A stretch of 64,000 nucleotides of DNA from Obelidium mucronatum. Taxonomy: Eukaryota > Chytridiomycota > Chytridiomycetes > Chytridiales > Chytriomycetaceae. The translations under genes were made by a program, and so were the position numbers. Under the pieces are notes generated by a model that had not been told where the DNA came from, did no database searches, and saw only the letters and a list, made by a program, of their open reading frames with translations. The first letter of the stretch is position 1; each line of letters opens with the position of its first letter. This document shows, piece by piece, positions 10,178-21,014 of the stretch. The stretch is from positions 124,001 to 188,000 of the forward strand of contig JAIVFH010000005.1 of NCBI GenBank assembly GCA_025765595.1. The letters are read 5' to 3'.

Positions 10178-11783
10178 TTAATTATGTTTTTGACGACACT
10201 GCAGGACGTTTGAGCGACGTGTTTGATAAAAAAGGCTGCAGCAAAGACAAGGCAAGGGTACGGCAATAGCCACAGATACGTTAAAACCGGAAATAAGTTG
10301 CGCGCGAGCATCTACGATTATGGCGTTGCTGGAATACTCGACATCAGAGGCATCAAGCCACTCAAGCAATTATAGAACTTCACTCCTTTTGACAGGTTTT
10401 CCTTCTGATTGAAATCGAGAAACGGAAAATTGCAATGCATGATTCGATAACATTATTGAAAATTGTTCCTGTGATTGTCACACCCAAGGCTCCACCAAGG
10501 GTCATACCCGTCGTTATTGCAGCAGTGGCGACCTGAGCGGCGACGGCAATATATTCTCGAGCAACCGTTGCTAAGAGTTTCCCAATTAGCTGGCAAAATG
10601 ATGTATGACTGCAACAAAAACCTTGAATGGCAATCACTCTCATCTGAACCATGGTGCCCAGCCCGATACCAAACAAGAGCAGAGAAAATACGCCACAAAC
10701 TAGTGAAGTATTCGAATCAAACCCTGTTGAAGGTAGTTAACCTTTATTGATATACAATCTTAGAATTCGAGACACGTAAGTTAAGAAACACAAGAAAACT
10801 CCAAGTCTACCCCAGCTTCAGTTCCATCTTTGTAACCGTAAACCACTGGAGACAAGCGAATTAGTAATCAAGACGCGAGGTGGGGAAAGGGGACAAAATG
10901 GAATATAAAAGTGAAACAACCTGAAACGGGGTTTAAAAGGAGGTGTACGTTCTAAGAATAAACAATCAATAGTTCCCAGAAATGTATTACAACTCACCTC
11001 TTAGTGAACATATTTTCCTGAAGCATGCGTGAGAACTTAGAACTGCAAAGAATTAGACTGACCATATTTATAAACCATAAACCCGATAGTGATGCACAGA
11101 CTACGCCAAATACTAAAGTAATGCTCTCCAGTCCAGCAGCAGTAGCAGAGTCGCCATTAATGACTTGACGATGAAATCACTCAAATTCAGCATGCAACAT
11201 TGGAAATTCTATCCAGAACTCGAAATGTAATAAACACCGCTAAAAAAGAAGATCCCAAGCATAGGGTTAACAACAGCAGAGCTGTAACTGACGCATTTGA
11301 AAGCATTTGAGACAGAATAAGAGGATCTTTGGCAACCTTGATTTCAATGTATGCAAATATATCAATTCGGTGAAGCTTTTCTTTAATTGTACCATCAACA
11401 GAGGGGAAGTTTAGAAATGCCACCACATAGCAGAAGCACATAAATATTAATGCAACATATTATTAAGAACAGTGGAGAAGCCTGGTAATAATAAACACCA
11501 GTGCCAAGAAATATGATCCAAGAACGCTCCACCAACCAATGGTCCAATGACAGACCATAAGTAACCCCAATCATACCCTGGAATTTCCCAATAACATTTT
11601 GTTGAATTAGGCCCCAAGACAGTCATCAGTTGTCTTCCATACCCCTATCACGAATTGCGACAATGTCACCGAGAACTTTCATGACTAACGCAAAGATGCT
11701 GCCTCCTCCAATTCCGGCAACAGCACCGCAGCACTTTTTTTGATATGCAATTAGTAATATTACTGAGACAAGATCAAAATACC
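10178..11783 (-). pseudogene. DHA2-type MFS transporter, 3' part, cut by a retrotransposon (MFS3)
   Basis: This is the C-terminal two-thirds of an MFS gene whose N-terminal part lies at 21125-21696, beyond the inserted elements. Recognisable pieces in minus-strand order are AVAGIGGGSIFALVMK (about 11700), the motif C relative SVIGPLVGGAF, VVAFLNFPSVDGTIKEKLHRID, ALGVTITGTIFNNVIES and a worn last bundle to about 10178. Besides the insertion, roughly 55 codons are missing between LHRID and FAYIEIKVAKDP. Several frameshifts and stops are also present, so the gene is dead independently of the transposon. Confidence 0.85.
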
Positions 11784-11980
11784 TGATGTGTCCCCGCTCA
11801 CGCGGGGGCGGCGTCGAGGGTGCAAATGAATCCTTTGGAACCTTGACAGTTTATTGGATGATAATAATCATATGATATATAAATAAGGTGCAAAATGCAT
11901 AGCAGGTAGGGCTGCAGTTTGCGGAGACAGACAAGGGCCGCAGTGATGCCGCAGGTTCGGCGCCACGTTCAGACACAACA
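11784..11980 (-). repeat. Left LTR of the Ty3/gypsy element
   Basis: About 197 bp, TGTTGTGTC..ACATCA on the minus strand. It shares blocks with the right LTR, notably GCGGCCCTTG, GTCTGTCTC and GCAAACTGCAGCCCTACC. It is otherwise clearly diverged, so the element is old or the two ends come from different relatives. A 6-bp GC stem with a 4-nt loop lies at 11792-11807, and AATAAA-like sequence is present. Confidence 0.65.
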
Positions 11981-11989
11981 TCACTCGCC

Positions 11990-13030
11990 CTAGACGCTAT
12001 GGGTCTGGATCTTTTTGACTTCTGTTGTTGGTAGGAAGGATGTGTTGGGCGAGATGTCTTTGAGCTGGTGAGGTGCGTAGTTGCACGCGAGCAGGTGGCC
12101 GTCTGGGTCGAGGAGCTGGTACATCCCGTTGGTGGTACGCTTCACGACGCGGTAGGGACCTTTGAAGCGAGGGTTGTCTTTTGAATTTCGGAAATCCGGT
12201 CCTGCCATCACGTAGGAGTTGATGGGGAAGAGCTCTGCTTTTACTTCTTCTTCTCATTGTAGCTTGTGGCCATGGCTTGTTGGTATCATTCTAGATTTCC
12301 TGTAACTGTCAGGAATACCATGTTGTGCATCCGGTCTGCGCGTTCTTGGAGTTCTTCGATCGTGAGTAGGGCAGCTTTGTTGTTAGCATAGTCGGAAAAT
12401 ATATTGAGGATGCGTCCAAACATGAGAGAGAATGGGCTGGACTTGTGGGTGCAGGAGTTGCTGGCATTAATGAACATCTGGATCCATGGGAGGAGCGATT
12501 CCCAGTGGTCGAAGTTGTCTTCCAGGTGTTTGAATATGGTGTTTTCTGCGTTCTCCACCAGGCTTTCTGCTAATCCATTTGCTTGGGGGTTATAGGGGGT
12601 TGTCAAGTGGTGTGCCATTTTTGAGGTGGCTAGGAGCCCTTTGACGAGACAGTTAACAAATTCCTTGCCGTTGTCTGATTGGATAATCTTTGGATTCCCA
12701 AAGTTGCAGAAGATTTGAATTAGTGCTCTGGCCATTTCCGTTTGGGTTTTTGATTGCAGAGGCCTGAGGATGACAAATTTTGTTGCTACATCAATAATTA
12801 CTAGAGTAGACGCATCCTGCGTTCGACGCCTTGACTTGTGCGAGTTCCATTGCTATGTGGTCAAATGGAAGGGCTGCTAAAATTGGTTGCATGGGATGGA
12901 ATCCCGTTCCATCTTTGGCAAGCAATGCATGAACCGACTGCGTCCACCACGCCTTGCTTCAAAGATTCCCAGAACCATCCATCTCACCACAGTTTTGCTG
13001 CTATTTTTCCTGCACCAATAGCCTTTGCTT
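11990..13030 (-). pseudogene. Ty3/gypsy integrase, frameshifted
   Basis: From 5' to 3' on the minus strand there is a worn zinc-binding N-domain (IGAGKIAAKLW.DGWFW), then a catalytic core broken near 12770-12840. The core then reads well: NFGNPKIIQSDNGKEF, TTPYNPQANGLAESLVENAENTI (the D and E of the DDE triad), NASNSCTHKSSPFSLMFGR. It ends with a chromatin-facing C-domain PRFKGPYRVVKRTTNGMYQL, the GPY/F module specific to Ty3/gypsy. Two in-frame breaks separate these segments (near 12285 and 12780). Confidence 0.8.
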
Positions 13031-13099
13031 CTCTTCTTTTGTTTCTGGTTCTTTGTCGGATAGCATGCAGTGTTTTCTTCTTCAGGTGTATTGGTTCCT

Positions 13100-13935
13100 C
13101 TGTTGTATCAAAGTGAAACAAATGGATTGCTGAGATAGGGAGCGGATCTGGGTTTTCTGGAGGTGGGAGTCTGGATTCCAGGAACTTCCGATTCAAAGGT
13201 TTGCAGGATTCGACTGGGGTCGTCTAGGATTGATACTATTGCTGCAGTGTCTACCAGCTCATGTAGATCATACTTTTTGTACAGTTCTACACAGGAGTGG
13301 ATGAGTTCTCCTAGCGCTAGCTTTTTTTGCTTGGTGGGAGTCGCTGTTTGGTGCACGTTGGATCAGGAGGGTCAAGATGGGCATGGCTGTTTGGGGAGAA
13401 AAAGTTGAGGGCCGGAAGCCGAAAAAAAAGAAAAAAGGTGAGCAAAGTGAAAATTCTATTTTCTAATTTCCTCAGTATTCGAATTCAGTGTTGTCATTGT
13501 AGTCAAGTTTGTCCTCATCCACGTCTTCTAGGGTGACTTCCGTGGTCTTGATGGTGTTGAAACGCGTGTTTTCGCTGGTATAAACTGCAAGTACTAAAGT
13601 GTTTGTTAGTACAGAAACAAGAGTCATAACCCTTGCAACTCTGGGGACATTCTTACCAGGTTGGGATCTTAATGTCACAAGTGTTATCGCAACAGCAAAG
13701 TTATCGGAGGATCGCGAGAGTGTTATAAAATGTGTTGAGAGTTAGTGAACAGTTTCTGTATTAATAAAGATAAGATTTACCTCTGAATTAACAGTTGCAA
13801 TGACCAAGAACTAGGCATGAAAGTCCACGTCTCAACAGATGGTGATTGCTTCTTCTGCGCCTTCTTCTTTGTTGGCGTCGAGCTTCTTTTGGGTGATTTT
13901 TTGGCGTTTTTTAGCAGGTGCTGCTCTCATGGCTT
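13100..13935 (-). other. Unassigned gypsy interior, no RT visible
   Basis: Between the gag-like frame and the integrase there are only short minus-strand frames, for example at 13108-13356 (Gln/Lys start, then ELYKKYDLHELVDTAAIVSI) and 13472-13678. Neither shows reverse transcriptase or RNase H motifs (no YxDD, no LxQGP). The plain reading is that most of pol was deleted. Confidence 0.5.
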
Positions 13936-14990
13936 TCATGACCAGGGACTGGATTCTCTTTTGGTTGGTCCGTTGTAGGCCGATTCTTCAAGGGTGAAGT
14001 TGATGTTCAAGCTAGGGTGGCTTTCCGCAAGTGTTCTGCATTTGGTACAGGTTGGTCTTCTCCCTGATTTTTGTGGGATGCGGGTTGGGATGCGTTCTTG
14101 CTGCGGTTCCGCTTCTTCTTGTCCCATGCCTCTGCGCTCGCGATTGTTGCTCCTGCATGGGGCGGTTTCTGGGATGTAGTGGATGGCTGTAGCACGTTCT
14201 GCTTTGGCTGGTACTTCAGGTCCACTCTTTGCAATGCAGTAGCTGAGGGCTGACTTAAGGGGTCCGGGGAGATGGCATCGTCTGTGTCCACTTGAGGAAC
14301 CATTTGTAGCAGGTGTTGTACACTGCAATGTGCTGCCCTGGAGAAAGTAGAGGTCGATCATGGCTTTGCAGAAGCGGTCTGGGCTGAGGTTGTTTGTGAG
14401 TTCTGGCTTGTTGATTGCAGCCCAGTACGGTCCGGCGCAGGCTCTTGTCCAGGTTTCCAGTTTGTTTGGTCTCACTTTGTCCAGGATTTCTCTCATGCTG
14501 ATGATGTAGGGGATGAGTGGGTGGGTCCTCTCCATGGTGAAAGTTCGGCTTCTGGCGGCATCAGCTATCTGTCGTGGGACTGGTCTCACTTTCTTTGCAG
14601 CTGCTGGTCTGGCTGTTGTGCTGGTTGGGCTGACTGTGGTTTTGGTCAGTTCTTTGATATCTGAAACAATTGCTTCTAAGTTTTTGTTATCTTTGTCCAA
14701 TTGGCTCATTTCTGCATTCGCAATGCACTGGCGGATGCGTTCTCCCCGCTTTATTAAAGTTGGTCCTTGAAGTTGTTAAGCTTCTCTGTGAATTCTTTGG
14801 TTGCGTCCTTGGCTGATAGGGCGGCTTTTTTGCGGGTCACTTCTTCAATCCTTTTGGCGTCACTGGCTTTGAGAGCTCTTGCGCCTAAGAGGCGTGGGTC
14901 GTCTGCGGCAGTGCCTTCAATGTTCATCATCTTTCTGTAGTTTTGTCTTGGTGGCTGTGTTTGTGGTGTTTGTGGAGGGGTCCCCGTCAT
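13936..14990 (-). pseudogene. Ty3/gypsy Gag-like frame, interrupted
   Basis: Two adjacent minus-strand frames make up the probable Gag. An N-terminal part (14990-14754) is rich in charged helix-forming residues and ends with FTEKLNNFKDQL. A longer part (14709-13936) contains MREILDKVRPNKLETWTRAC and a basic Pro/Gln-rich tail. No CCHC knuckle is visible. The assignment follows from position at the 5' end of the gypsy element and composition, not from a diagnostic motif. A stop and frame change lie near 14730. Confidence 0.5.
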
Positions 14991-15100
14991 AAAATAAAAA
15001 GAAAAAAAAAGAAAAAAAAGAAAACAGAAAGCAGAAAATGAAGGAGAGAATAAAATAAAGAATAAACGAGTGAAGTAGAATTGTTTAGGTAGATGTGTGT

Positions 15101-15158
15101 TGATGTGGTTTTGATTTTTTGGAAGGTGTGGTTGCTCATGTTATGCATCCCCTAGTTG
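15101..15158 (-). repeat. Right LTR of the Ty3/gypsy element, inner part (outer part at 21015-21124)
   Basis: The LTR on the gag side is interrupted by the copia element. Its outer 110 bp are at 21015-21124 and this inner part ends with CCACATCA on the minus strand. Rejoined it would be about 160 bp, against 197 bp on the left. The assignment rests on the shared blocks in the outer part and on the TG..CA ends. Confidence 0.5.
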
Positions 15159-15518
15159 TGTGAAAGGTTCTCAATCCCTTATCGGCTATCTACAATCTCC
15201 ATCTTCTTTAAATATCGGGAGCCACCCAATTTTGCTCGGTATCTTTTCAGTTTGTAATTGAATCGCTGCCGTCGACACTTCCACCACCGTTGCTCACATC
15301 CAACGCAACGCTTCTAGGGTTAGCTCCGGGTCTCTATTTATTATATTATTCTGTGGTATTAAATAAAGGATTTTTCAGTTTGTAATTGAATCGCTGCCGT
15401 CGACACTTCCACCACCGTTGCTCACATCCAACGCAACGCTTCTAGTGTCCCGACCGCAATCGAGTCAATTCTTCCAACCCGGGAGTTACCGACGCCGCTA
15501 TCGCTACATCGCTTCATT
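15157..15518 (+). repeat. Copia 5' LTR, 362 bp, with a 128-bp extra segment
   Basis: It matches the 3' LTR except for about 128 bp. The stretch beginning TTTTCAGTTTGTAATTG (15243) and running to CAACGCTTCTAG is repeated at about 15371. A spacer containing TATTTATTATATTATTC and AATAAA lies between the two copies and has no counterpart in the 3' LTR. The LTR ends in GCTTCATT and is followed by GATTAAGAAG, where the tRNA primer site should lie. Confidence 0.88.
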
Positions 15519-15641
15519 GATTAAGAAGTCTTATTTGCCTCTCGTATTTGTCTGTCTGTCTGTCGTCTGTCCAACGTCTATCCTGTATCCGTCTTCGTGT
15601 AACCCAATTTGTCCATCTCCACTCTCTTATCTGCAACGACA

Positions 15642-17081
15642 ATGGCCAGAACTGAGGTCACCAAACTCACCCGCCAGAATGCTTCAACCCATCGGCAATC
15701 CATTATGAAATCAATGACTCTAGCAATCAACGCCATTGAGGGACCAAGCCGAATGTATCGCCCAGCCATTGCAGCTGGTTTTCAAAACATTGACCTCCTA
15801 ACTGTGGATCATCCTGCCCCAGACGCCACCAAATTCCGCGGCACCCGCGTTCCAGCGCAACCTGCCGTCGCTGACGTGGGAGTCCCTGGAGCAGATGATT
15901 TCGTTCCTGGTCTTCCTGCAACTCCTGCCTACCTGGACATGCGGGAACTACTTCAACAGACGGACCACTGGAATTACCTAAAAGCAAGAATCACCGAAGA
16001 GGTTGCCAAATACCTTGACGACAACCTTGGAAAGTATCTTGTACCAACTGCCGGAAACCCTCAAACACTTGTTCAGATGTGGGCGGCTATCAATCGAGAA
16101 ATCAACCATAACACCATCACGGCTATTGACACTATGAAAGGGGAGCTTGACCGCATGCGTCAGGGATCTTCGGAAGCAACTCTCGATTATGCCCTGCGCG
16201 TCGAGAGGATCATCTACCATCTCAGTCTCGAAGGCTATCCCACAGCGGGAAACTTTGCTACAGTTCATGCTGACTGGGCCAGAAAGTTTCTCCTCGGTCT
16301 TAACTCGGATGTCGTTAGATACTACAAAGATGCTTTTGCTCGTAATCTGGATAACGGAGTAGCTGCCCCAATCAACACCATAGCCGGAATGACAGAATTT
16401 CTTCAAAACGAAGCTGCTTTCGACCGCCTTGCGTCTGTCCATTGTGGTGAAGGTCCTTCAGGTGCAGGTGCCGCTCTTCAAGCAAGCAACCACAACAGCA
16501 GTCAAAAGAAGCCGAAGACTAACCAATCTACTCCCGCTGCTGCCGCTGCGGCTACCACTGCTCCCGCCCCCCGTGTCCCTGCTTCTGCATTCCAGGCGTC
16601 CGAAGGCCCACGCCTCTCTGCTGGAAGGTCTGGAGGATCTCCTCCAACGTCCGGAACAGAAGTCTTCATTAAACACTTACCAATGGACAATCCTGTATCC
16701 AACGAAGTCCTCAAGGCCGCCATGGATCGTTTTGGACCAACCTCACGTGTCAATGCTGGAACTGGGAAGGTTGCAGGTCTCGGATGGGCTACGTTCGACT
16801 CACCTGATCATGCTAGCAATGCTGTTGCATGCAAGAACATGTCGCTTGGAAAGCTTGGACCTGACGGAAAGCCAATTGCTATCATTATAGCCTTGTCCTC
16901 CAAGACACCAAGAGGTCAAGCCTTCGCTGCCAGAGAGATTCCTAATTACGGTGTTCAGTTTCTTCCAATAAACGATGATCAACAGTACTCTTTCCTCAGC
17001 AATGATCACATCATTGTAAATGTAGACTCAGCCGCCACCGGAAGCCTCGGAAACCATCCCATATTCAAACAAGCCCCGTGA
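15642..17081 (+). CDS. Copia Gag with an RRM-like domain plus protease start, ends at an in-frame TGA
   Basis: The ATG at 15642 (MARTEVTKLTRQN) opens a Ty1/copia Gag. The capsid-like helical core lies at about residues 90-270 (AAINREINHNTITAID, YHLSLEGYPTA, DWARKFLLGLNSDVV). After an Ala/Pro-rich linker there is no CCHC zinc knuckle. Instead there is an RRM-like fold: VFIKHLPMDNPVSNEVLKA (RNP2-like) and, 40 residues on, KVAGLGWATFDS (RNP1-like). The protease follows with NVDSAATGSL, where Ala replaces the usual Gly of DSGAT. A TGA at 17079-17081 then interrupts the frame inside the protease; the same frame continues from 17082. Confidence 0.85.
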   Translation: MARTEVTKLTRQNASTHRQSIMKSMTLAINAIEGPSRMYRPAIAAGFQNIDLLTVDHPAPDATKFRGTRVPAQPAVADVGVPGADDFVPGLPATPAYLDMRELLQQTDHWNYLKARITEEVAKYLDDNLGKYLVPTAGNPQTLVQMWAAINREINHNTITAIDTMKGELDRMRQGSSEATLDYALRVERIIYHLSLEGYPTAGNFATVHADWARKFLLGLNSDVVRYYKDAFARNLDNGVAAPINTIAGMTEFLQNEAAFDRLASVHCGEGPSGAGAALQASNHNSSQKKPKTNQSTPAAAAAATTAPAPRVPASAFQASEGPRLSAGRSGGSPPTSGTEVFIKHLPMDNPVSNEVLKAAMDRFGPTSRVNAGTGKVAGLGWATFDSPDHASNAVACKNMSLGKLGPDGKPIAIIIALSSKTPRGQAFAAREIPNYGVQFLPINDDQQYSFLSNDHIIVNVDSAATGSLGNHPIFKQAP

Positions 17082-20000
17082 GCCGCGACAGTGTACGGCG
17101 GAATAGGAGGGGAAGCAATCATTGGCTCTGGTTTCGAGGGATCCATCTGTGGATCGACTCAGGTCGACCACATCTACTCCACGCCACCGTTTGAACACAT
17201 TCCAACGGCAAGTCACAATCTGATGAGTGTAAGCGACATCCTATCCAAGAATGGCCACAGTGTCCTATTTGACCAATCAGATATGAGTGTGAACATTGGC
17301 CACTTTCCACCAAACCAGCCTCACACCATTCTCGCGAAGGGAATAAAGGATAAGGGTCTCTTTCCAATTGTGATCAATTGCGCAGTAGTCGAGCCCGTTG
17401 GAGGTAGTACCACACAAGGCTCTGCTCTGTCCGCTCGTCAACCGACCTACACTACCAGGAATAGGACCTGGCATGGCAGAACCCACATTGGAGACACACA
17501 ACTGGAGCGCAGCTATCGTCTCAAGGCAGTTGATGGACTTGACCTTGACCCCCTCTCATTCACCGATGGTCCCTGTCCATGCTCAGCATGCTACTCAGCC
17601 AAGATGCATCGTATACCCCATCCAAGGTCACATGGATCTCGCTACGTCCCCGACGACCTTCTAGCTGTAGTCTATGTGGATCTCATAGTCTTCTCGAAGA
17701 ACAACAAATCCCTCGGAGGAAGTCAATACTGGATCTCTTTCTCAGTCCCCAATGCCCTTGGATACAGATTTGGTTTTGGCGTTGATGGAAAACACAAGAC
17801 GGCGCGACATCTTCAATGGGCACAACAACGGCTGGAAAGAACCACTGGGCAGAAATTGAAAGCGTGGTTCCTTGACAAAGGTGGTGAAAACCATCCCCGA
17901 TGGTTTCTCGATGTCTGTGAGGAGGAAGAAATCTCCTTCATCAACTCTGGTACTGAAGAACACCAATCCATGGGACTTGAAGAAGGATGGCATCGAATCG
18001 CCATTGACTGCCACCGCGCACTACAAATTGCAGCCAACGCCCCAACAAATCTGTGGGTAGACGGACTCAACAACCAATGCGAAATATACAACTCTTTCCT
18101 GCACAAAAATGACACTATCACTCCACACCAAGCCCTTCACAACAAGAAACCAACTGTCAGGGACCTACAAACATTGTTCTGTCTGGCTTATATCAAAGTG
18201 CTACCTAAGAATCAAGCCCAAGGAAAGTCCAGCCCCCGCTCAATTGCAGGAAGATACATCGGTCACTCCAACTATCCTTGGCAACCAGTTCGTGAATCTC
18301 CTGGATACAGAATTCTCACCAAAGATGGCGACCCAGGATCCATACGCATCGGTCGCGACGTAGCTTTCATCGAGGACCAATTTGATGTTAACAACATCCA
18401 ACCACTGAACAAGCCAATCCCGACAATATCTTGGTCAGATCTCCGCAACAAAACGGGTCTATCTCATGACCCTCAAGAAATAGCCACACACCTCCGCCGC
18501 AGAGATGATTGGGACGAACTTACCAACTGTCCTGAAACATCAACTCTTGAGTTCCGAAGATTAATGACTCCGACTCCATCTCTCGATAGTGAGTATCTCT
18601 CAGTAGAGGAAGACCCACAATCTCCGTCATTGTCTCCAGAGCTACCGCCATCCACTGCAATCTCACTACCTGGACGCGTAAGCTCCGGTCGTGGACTAAA
18701 TCAAGACATACCCTTACCAGATCTGCTGAGCGACTCCGATAACGAGTCCGATTTCGACGATGCTCCATCAACACCAACACCGGCGCCACGACAAATTCGA
18801 TCAACTCGATCAAATACAACTCTTCCACCTTTCAGCAGGACACTTGGAAACGACGGCTTTGAAGATACAAATATTGCCGAGCTTGCAGCATCCTACGCTC
18901 CCTCAACCCCAAGACGAACAAAAGCAGACCGTGGAGCTATTCATTACGCCTCTAGATCTCGAATCAAGCTAAACCATCAACCCAAATCTCTGGCTTTCCA
19001 CCCGCACGAGGGTCTGGCAGCATTGTGCACCCCGGAGACAATGACTGACCATTTTGCCGGCTTTGCCTCCTGCGCCCAAGCTCTACTAGTGCAAGACGAA
19101 GACTTTGACAATGTCTACATGGATGAGGAGAAGTTCATTACTGCCATCGGCCAGCGATACGGCCTAGCGCTATCATCCCTCAATGGTCCAACAATATCGG
19201 AGGGCCTCAAAGACGAGAAGTGGCGTGTTGCAATCAACAAAGAGCTATCGAAATTCTGGGGTCTAAAAGTATGGAAGCTGGTCTGGCTGCCTGCCGGGGA
19301 ACGAACCTTGGGAACAATCTGGGTGCTCAAGATAAAAAAAAACGATGTGACTGGAGAAGAACAATACAAAGCTCGCCTCTGCATGGATGGTCGCAAACAA
19401 ATCTATGGAAAGGATTTCGTGCAAACCTTTGCATCCACACCACATATGAACTCTCTGAAGGCACTGGTAGCAGTCCTAACTGAGCGGGAACAAGTCACTC
19501 GCCAATGTGATGCCAAGGCGGCCCACCTAACTACTGAGCGAGACCGCGTAATGTATGTGAAAATTCCGGTTGGTATGGAGGTAGCCGCCGAGGACCGAGG
19601 AAAAGTCCTGGAACTACTCCGAACCATGTACGGTCAGAAACAAGCTCCTCTAATGTGGGAACAAAGCCGCGACTCTGCCTTGGAAGCAATAGGAATGCAG
19701 CGCTGCCCGCATGAGCCTCTTCTATTCAAGCGCAAAATTGTCAAGAATGGCACAAAGCACTACGTATTCTGCCTTGTCTGGGCCGACGATTTCTTCTTCT
19801 CGGCGGACCCCCAAGTAGAGTGCAAACTGGACCACATGATCCAGGACCTCGGAAAGCACTTCGAACTAACTGTCAAGCCACAAGTGGATCAATTCATCAG
19901 CTTAGTATTTGATTTCAAGAAAGGTGCGACGTCCATCAACCAAAACGCATAGCAAGAGGCCATTCTCCAGGAATTCCTTGAAAACCCGACTGCTGAGAGA

Positions 20001-20768
20001 CGCGTAGCCTGGCGAAAGGCTGACGACACCGACTTTGACGCAGTGCAGGACCCTTCACCAACAGACAAGGAATTCCTTACGCACCGAAACTTCTTTCGCC
20101 TGGTTGGTTTGCTCCAATACCTCACCATAACTCGACCAACCATACAGCACGCCGTCAGCAAACTAGCTCGACACACACTGAAAACCCGAAAAGTCCACTG
20201 GCTCCGTGCACAAGAACTCCTCGAATATCTGAATGGAACGCGTAACTTCGGCCTTGTTTTCCGAAAATCATCAAGCCCAGAAGAATTTGCTCTTGAAGGC
20301 TTTGGAGACGCCGACTGGGCCGGGGACACTGAAACCAGAAGATCTACAACAGGAGCAGTAGTACGAATCGGAAAATCTGCAATCCTCAGTTTCAGCAAAC
20401 GGCAGCCAATCGTAGCGGACTCAACAGTATCCGCCGAAGTCATCGCTGCCTGCTCACTTGCAAAGGAAGTAATCTGGACTCGAAATCTCCTAATCTGGTT
20501 TGGTTATCCGCAAGAAGGACCGTCTCGTATCTGGTGCGACAATCAGGGAACAGTGTTCAATGTTGAGGAAGGTGCCCATCGCCACAAAACCAAACACATG
20601 GATGTGAAGTACATGTTCCTCCGGGACTTAGTACGTCAGAAATTGGTCTCAATTGCCCATCTACCGGACACGCAGATGATAGCTGACGCCCTTACCAAAG
20701 GTCTTGGATGGATCAAATTTGAGTTCTGTCGCGACGCGTTTGGGGAATTTAACGTAGATACCCTGTAA
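17082..20768 (+). CDS. Copia Pol: protease end, integrase, RT and RNase H, one in-frame TAG
   Basis: It is in the same frame as Gag, after the TGA. The order is: protease remainder; a pre-integrase zinc domain (WHGRTHIGD..CPCSACYSAKMHR); integrase core with VYVDL, AWFLDKGGENH and GLEEGWHR as candidate D, D and E; and a GRYIGHSNYPW..GYRIL region. RT follows with KARLCMDGRKQIYGKDF, QCDAKAAHLT and VWADDFFF, where Trp replaces the usual Tyr of YADD. RNase H has GFGDADWAGD, RSTTGAVV and ADSTVSAEVIA. A TAG at 19950-19952 lies between RT and RNase H (before QEAILQEF). The frame ends TAA at 20766-20768, just before the polypurine tract. The two stops make the polyprotein defective unless read through. 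Confidence 0.9.
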
Positions 20769-20780
20769 TGTCTTGGGGGG

Positions 20781-21014
20781 TGTGTGAAAGGTTCTCAATC
20801 CCTTATCGGCTATCTACAATCTCCATCTTCTTTAAATATCGGGAGCCACCCAATTTTGCTCGGTATCTTTTCAGTTTGTAATTGAATCGCTGCCGTCGAC
20901 ACTTCCACCACCGTTGCTCACATCCAACAGAACGCTTCTAGTGTCCCGACCGCAATCGAGTCAATTCTTCCAACCCGGGAGTTACCGACGCCGCTATCGC
21001 TACATCGCTTCATT
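20781..21014 (+). repeat. Copia 3' LTR, 234 bp
   Basis: It is preceded by the polypurine tract TTGGGGGG and starts TGTGTGAAAGGTTCTCAATC. It matches the 5' LTR apart from the missing 128-bp segment and CAACAGAACG versus CAACGCAACG-type variation near 20927. Confidence 0.9.

Larger units (their letters stand above)
15157..21014 (+). mobile_element. Ty1/copia LTR retrotransposon, near full length, nested in the gypsy LTR
   Basis: The element has two LTRs with TGTGTGAAAGG starts, a G-rich polypurine tract (TTGGGGGG) abutting the 3' LTR at 20781, and the gene order Gag, protease, integrase, RT, RNase H. That order places it in Ty1/copia. The ends are ambiguous by 2 bp. Taking TG..CA gives flanks CTAGT/TTAGT with one mismatch. 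Taking 15159-21014 gives a perfect 5-bp duplication AGTTG (15154-15158, 21015-21019) but a non-canonical TT end. Outside the extra segment in the 5' LTR, I see one substitution between the LTRs over about 230 bp, so insertion is recent. The reading frame nevertheless has two in-frame stops (17079, 19950). Confidence 0.93.

Noticed and set aside
11792..11807. GC-rich hairpin CCCCGC-TCAC-GCGGGG as a terminator or regulatory RNA
   Set aside because: It sits at the end of a gypsy LTR; a 6-bp stem is too short to support a function on its own.
17076..17084. TGA as a programmed Gag-Pol readthrough signal
   Set aside because: It lies after the protease active-site motif and splits the protease domain. 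A second stop occurs downstream, so random mutation is simpler.
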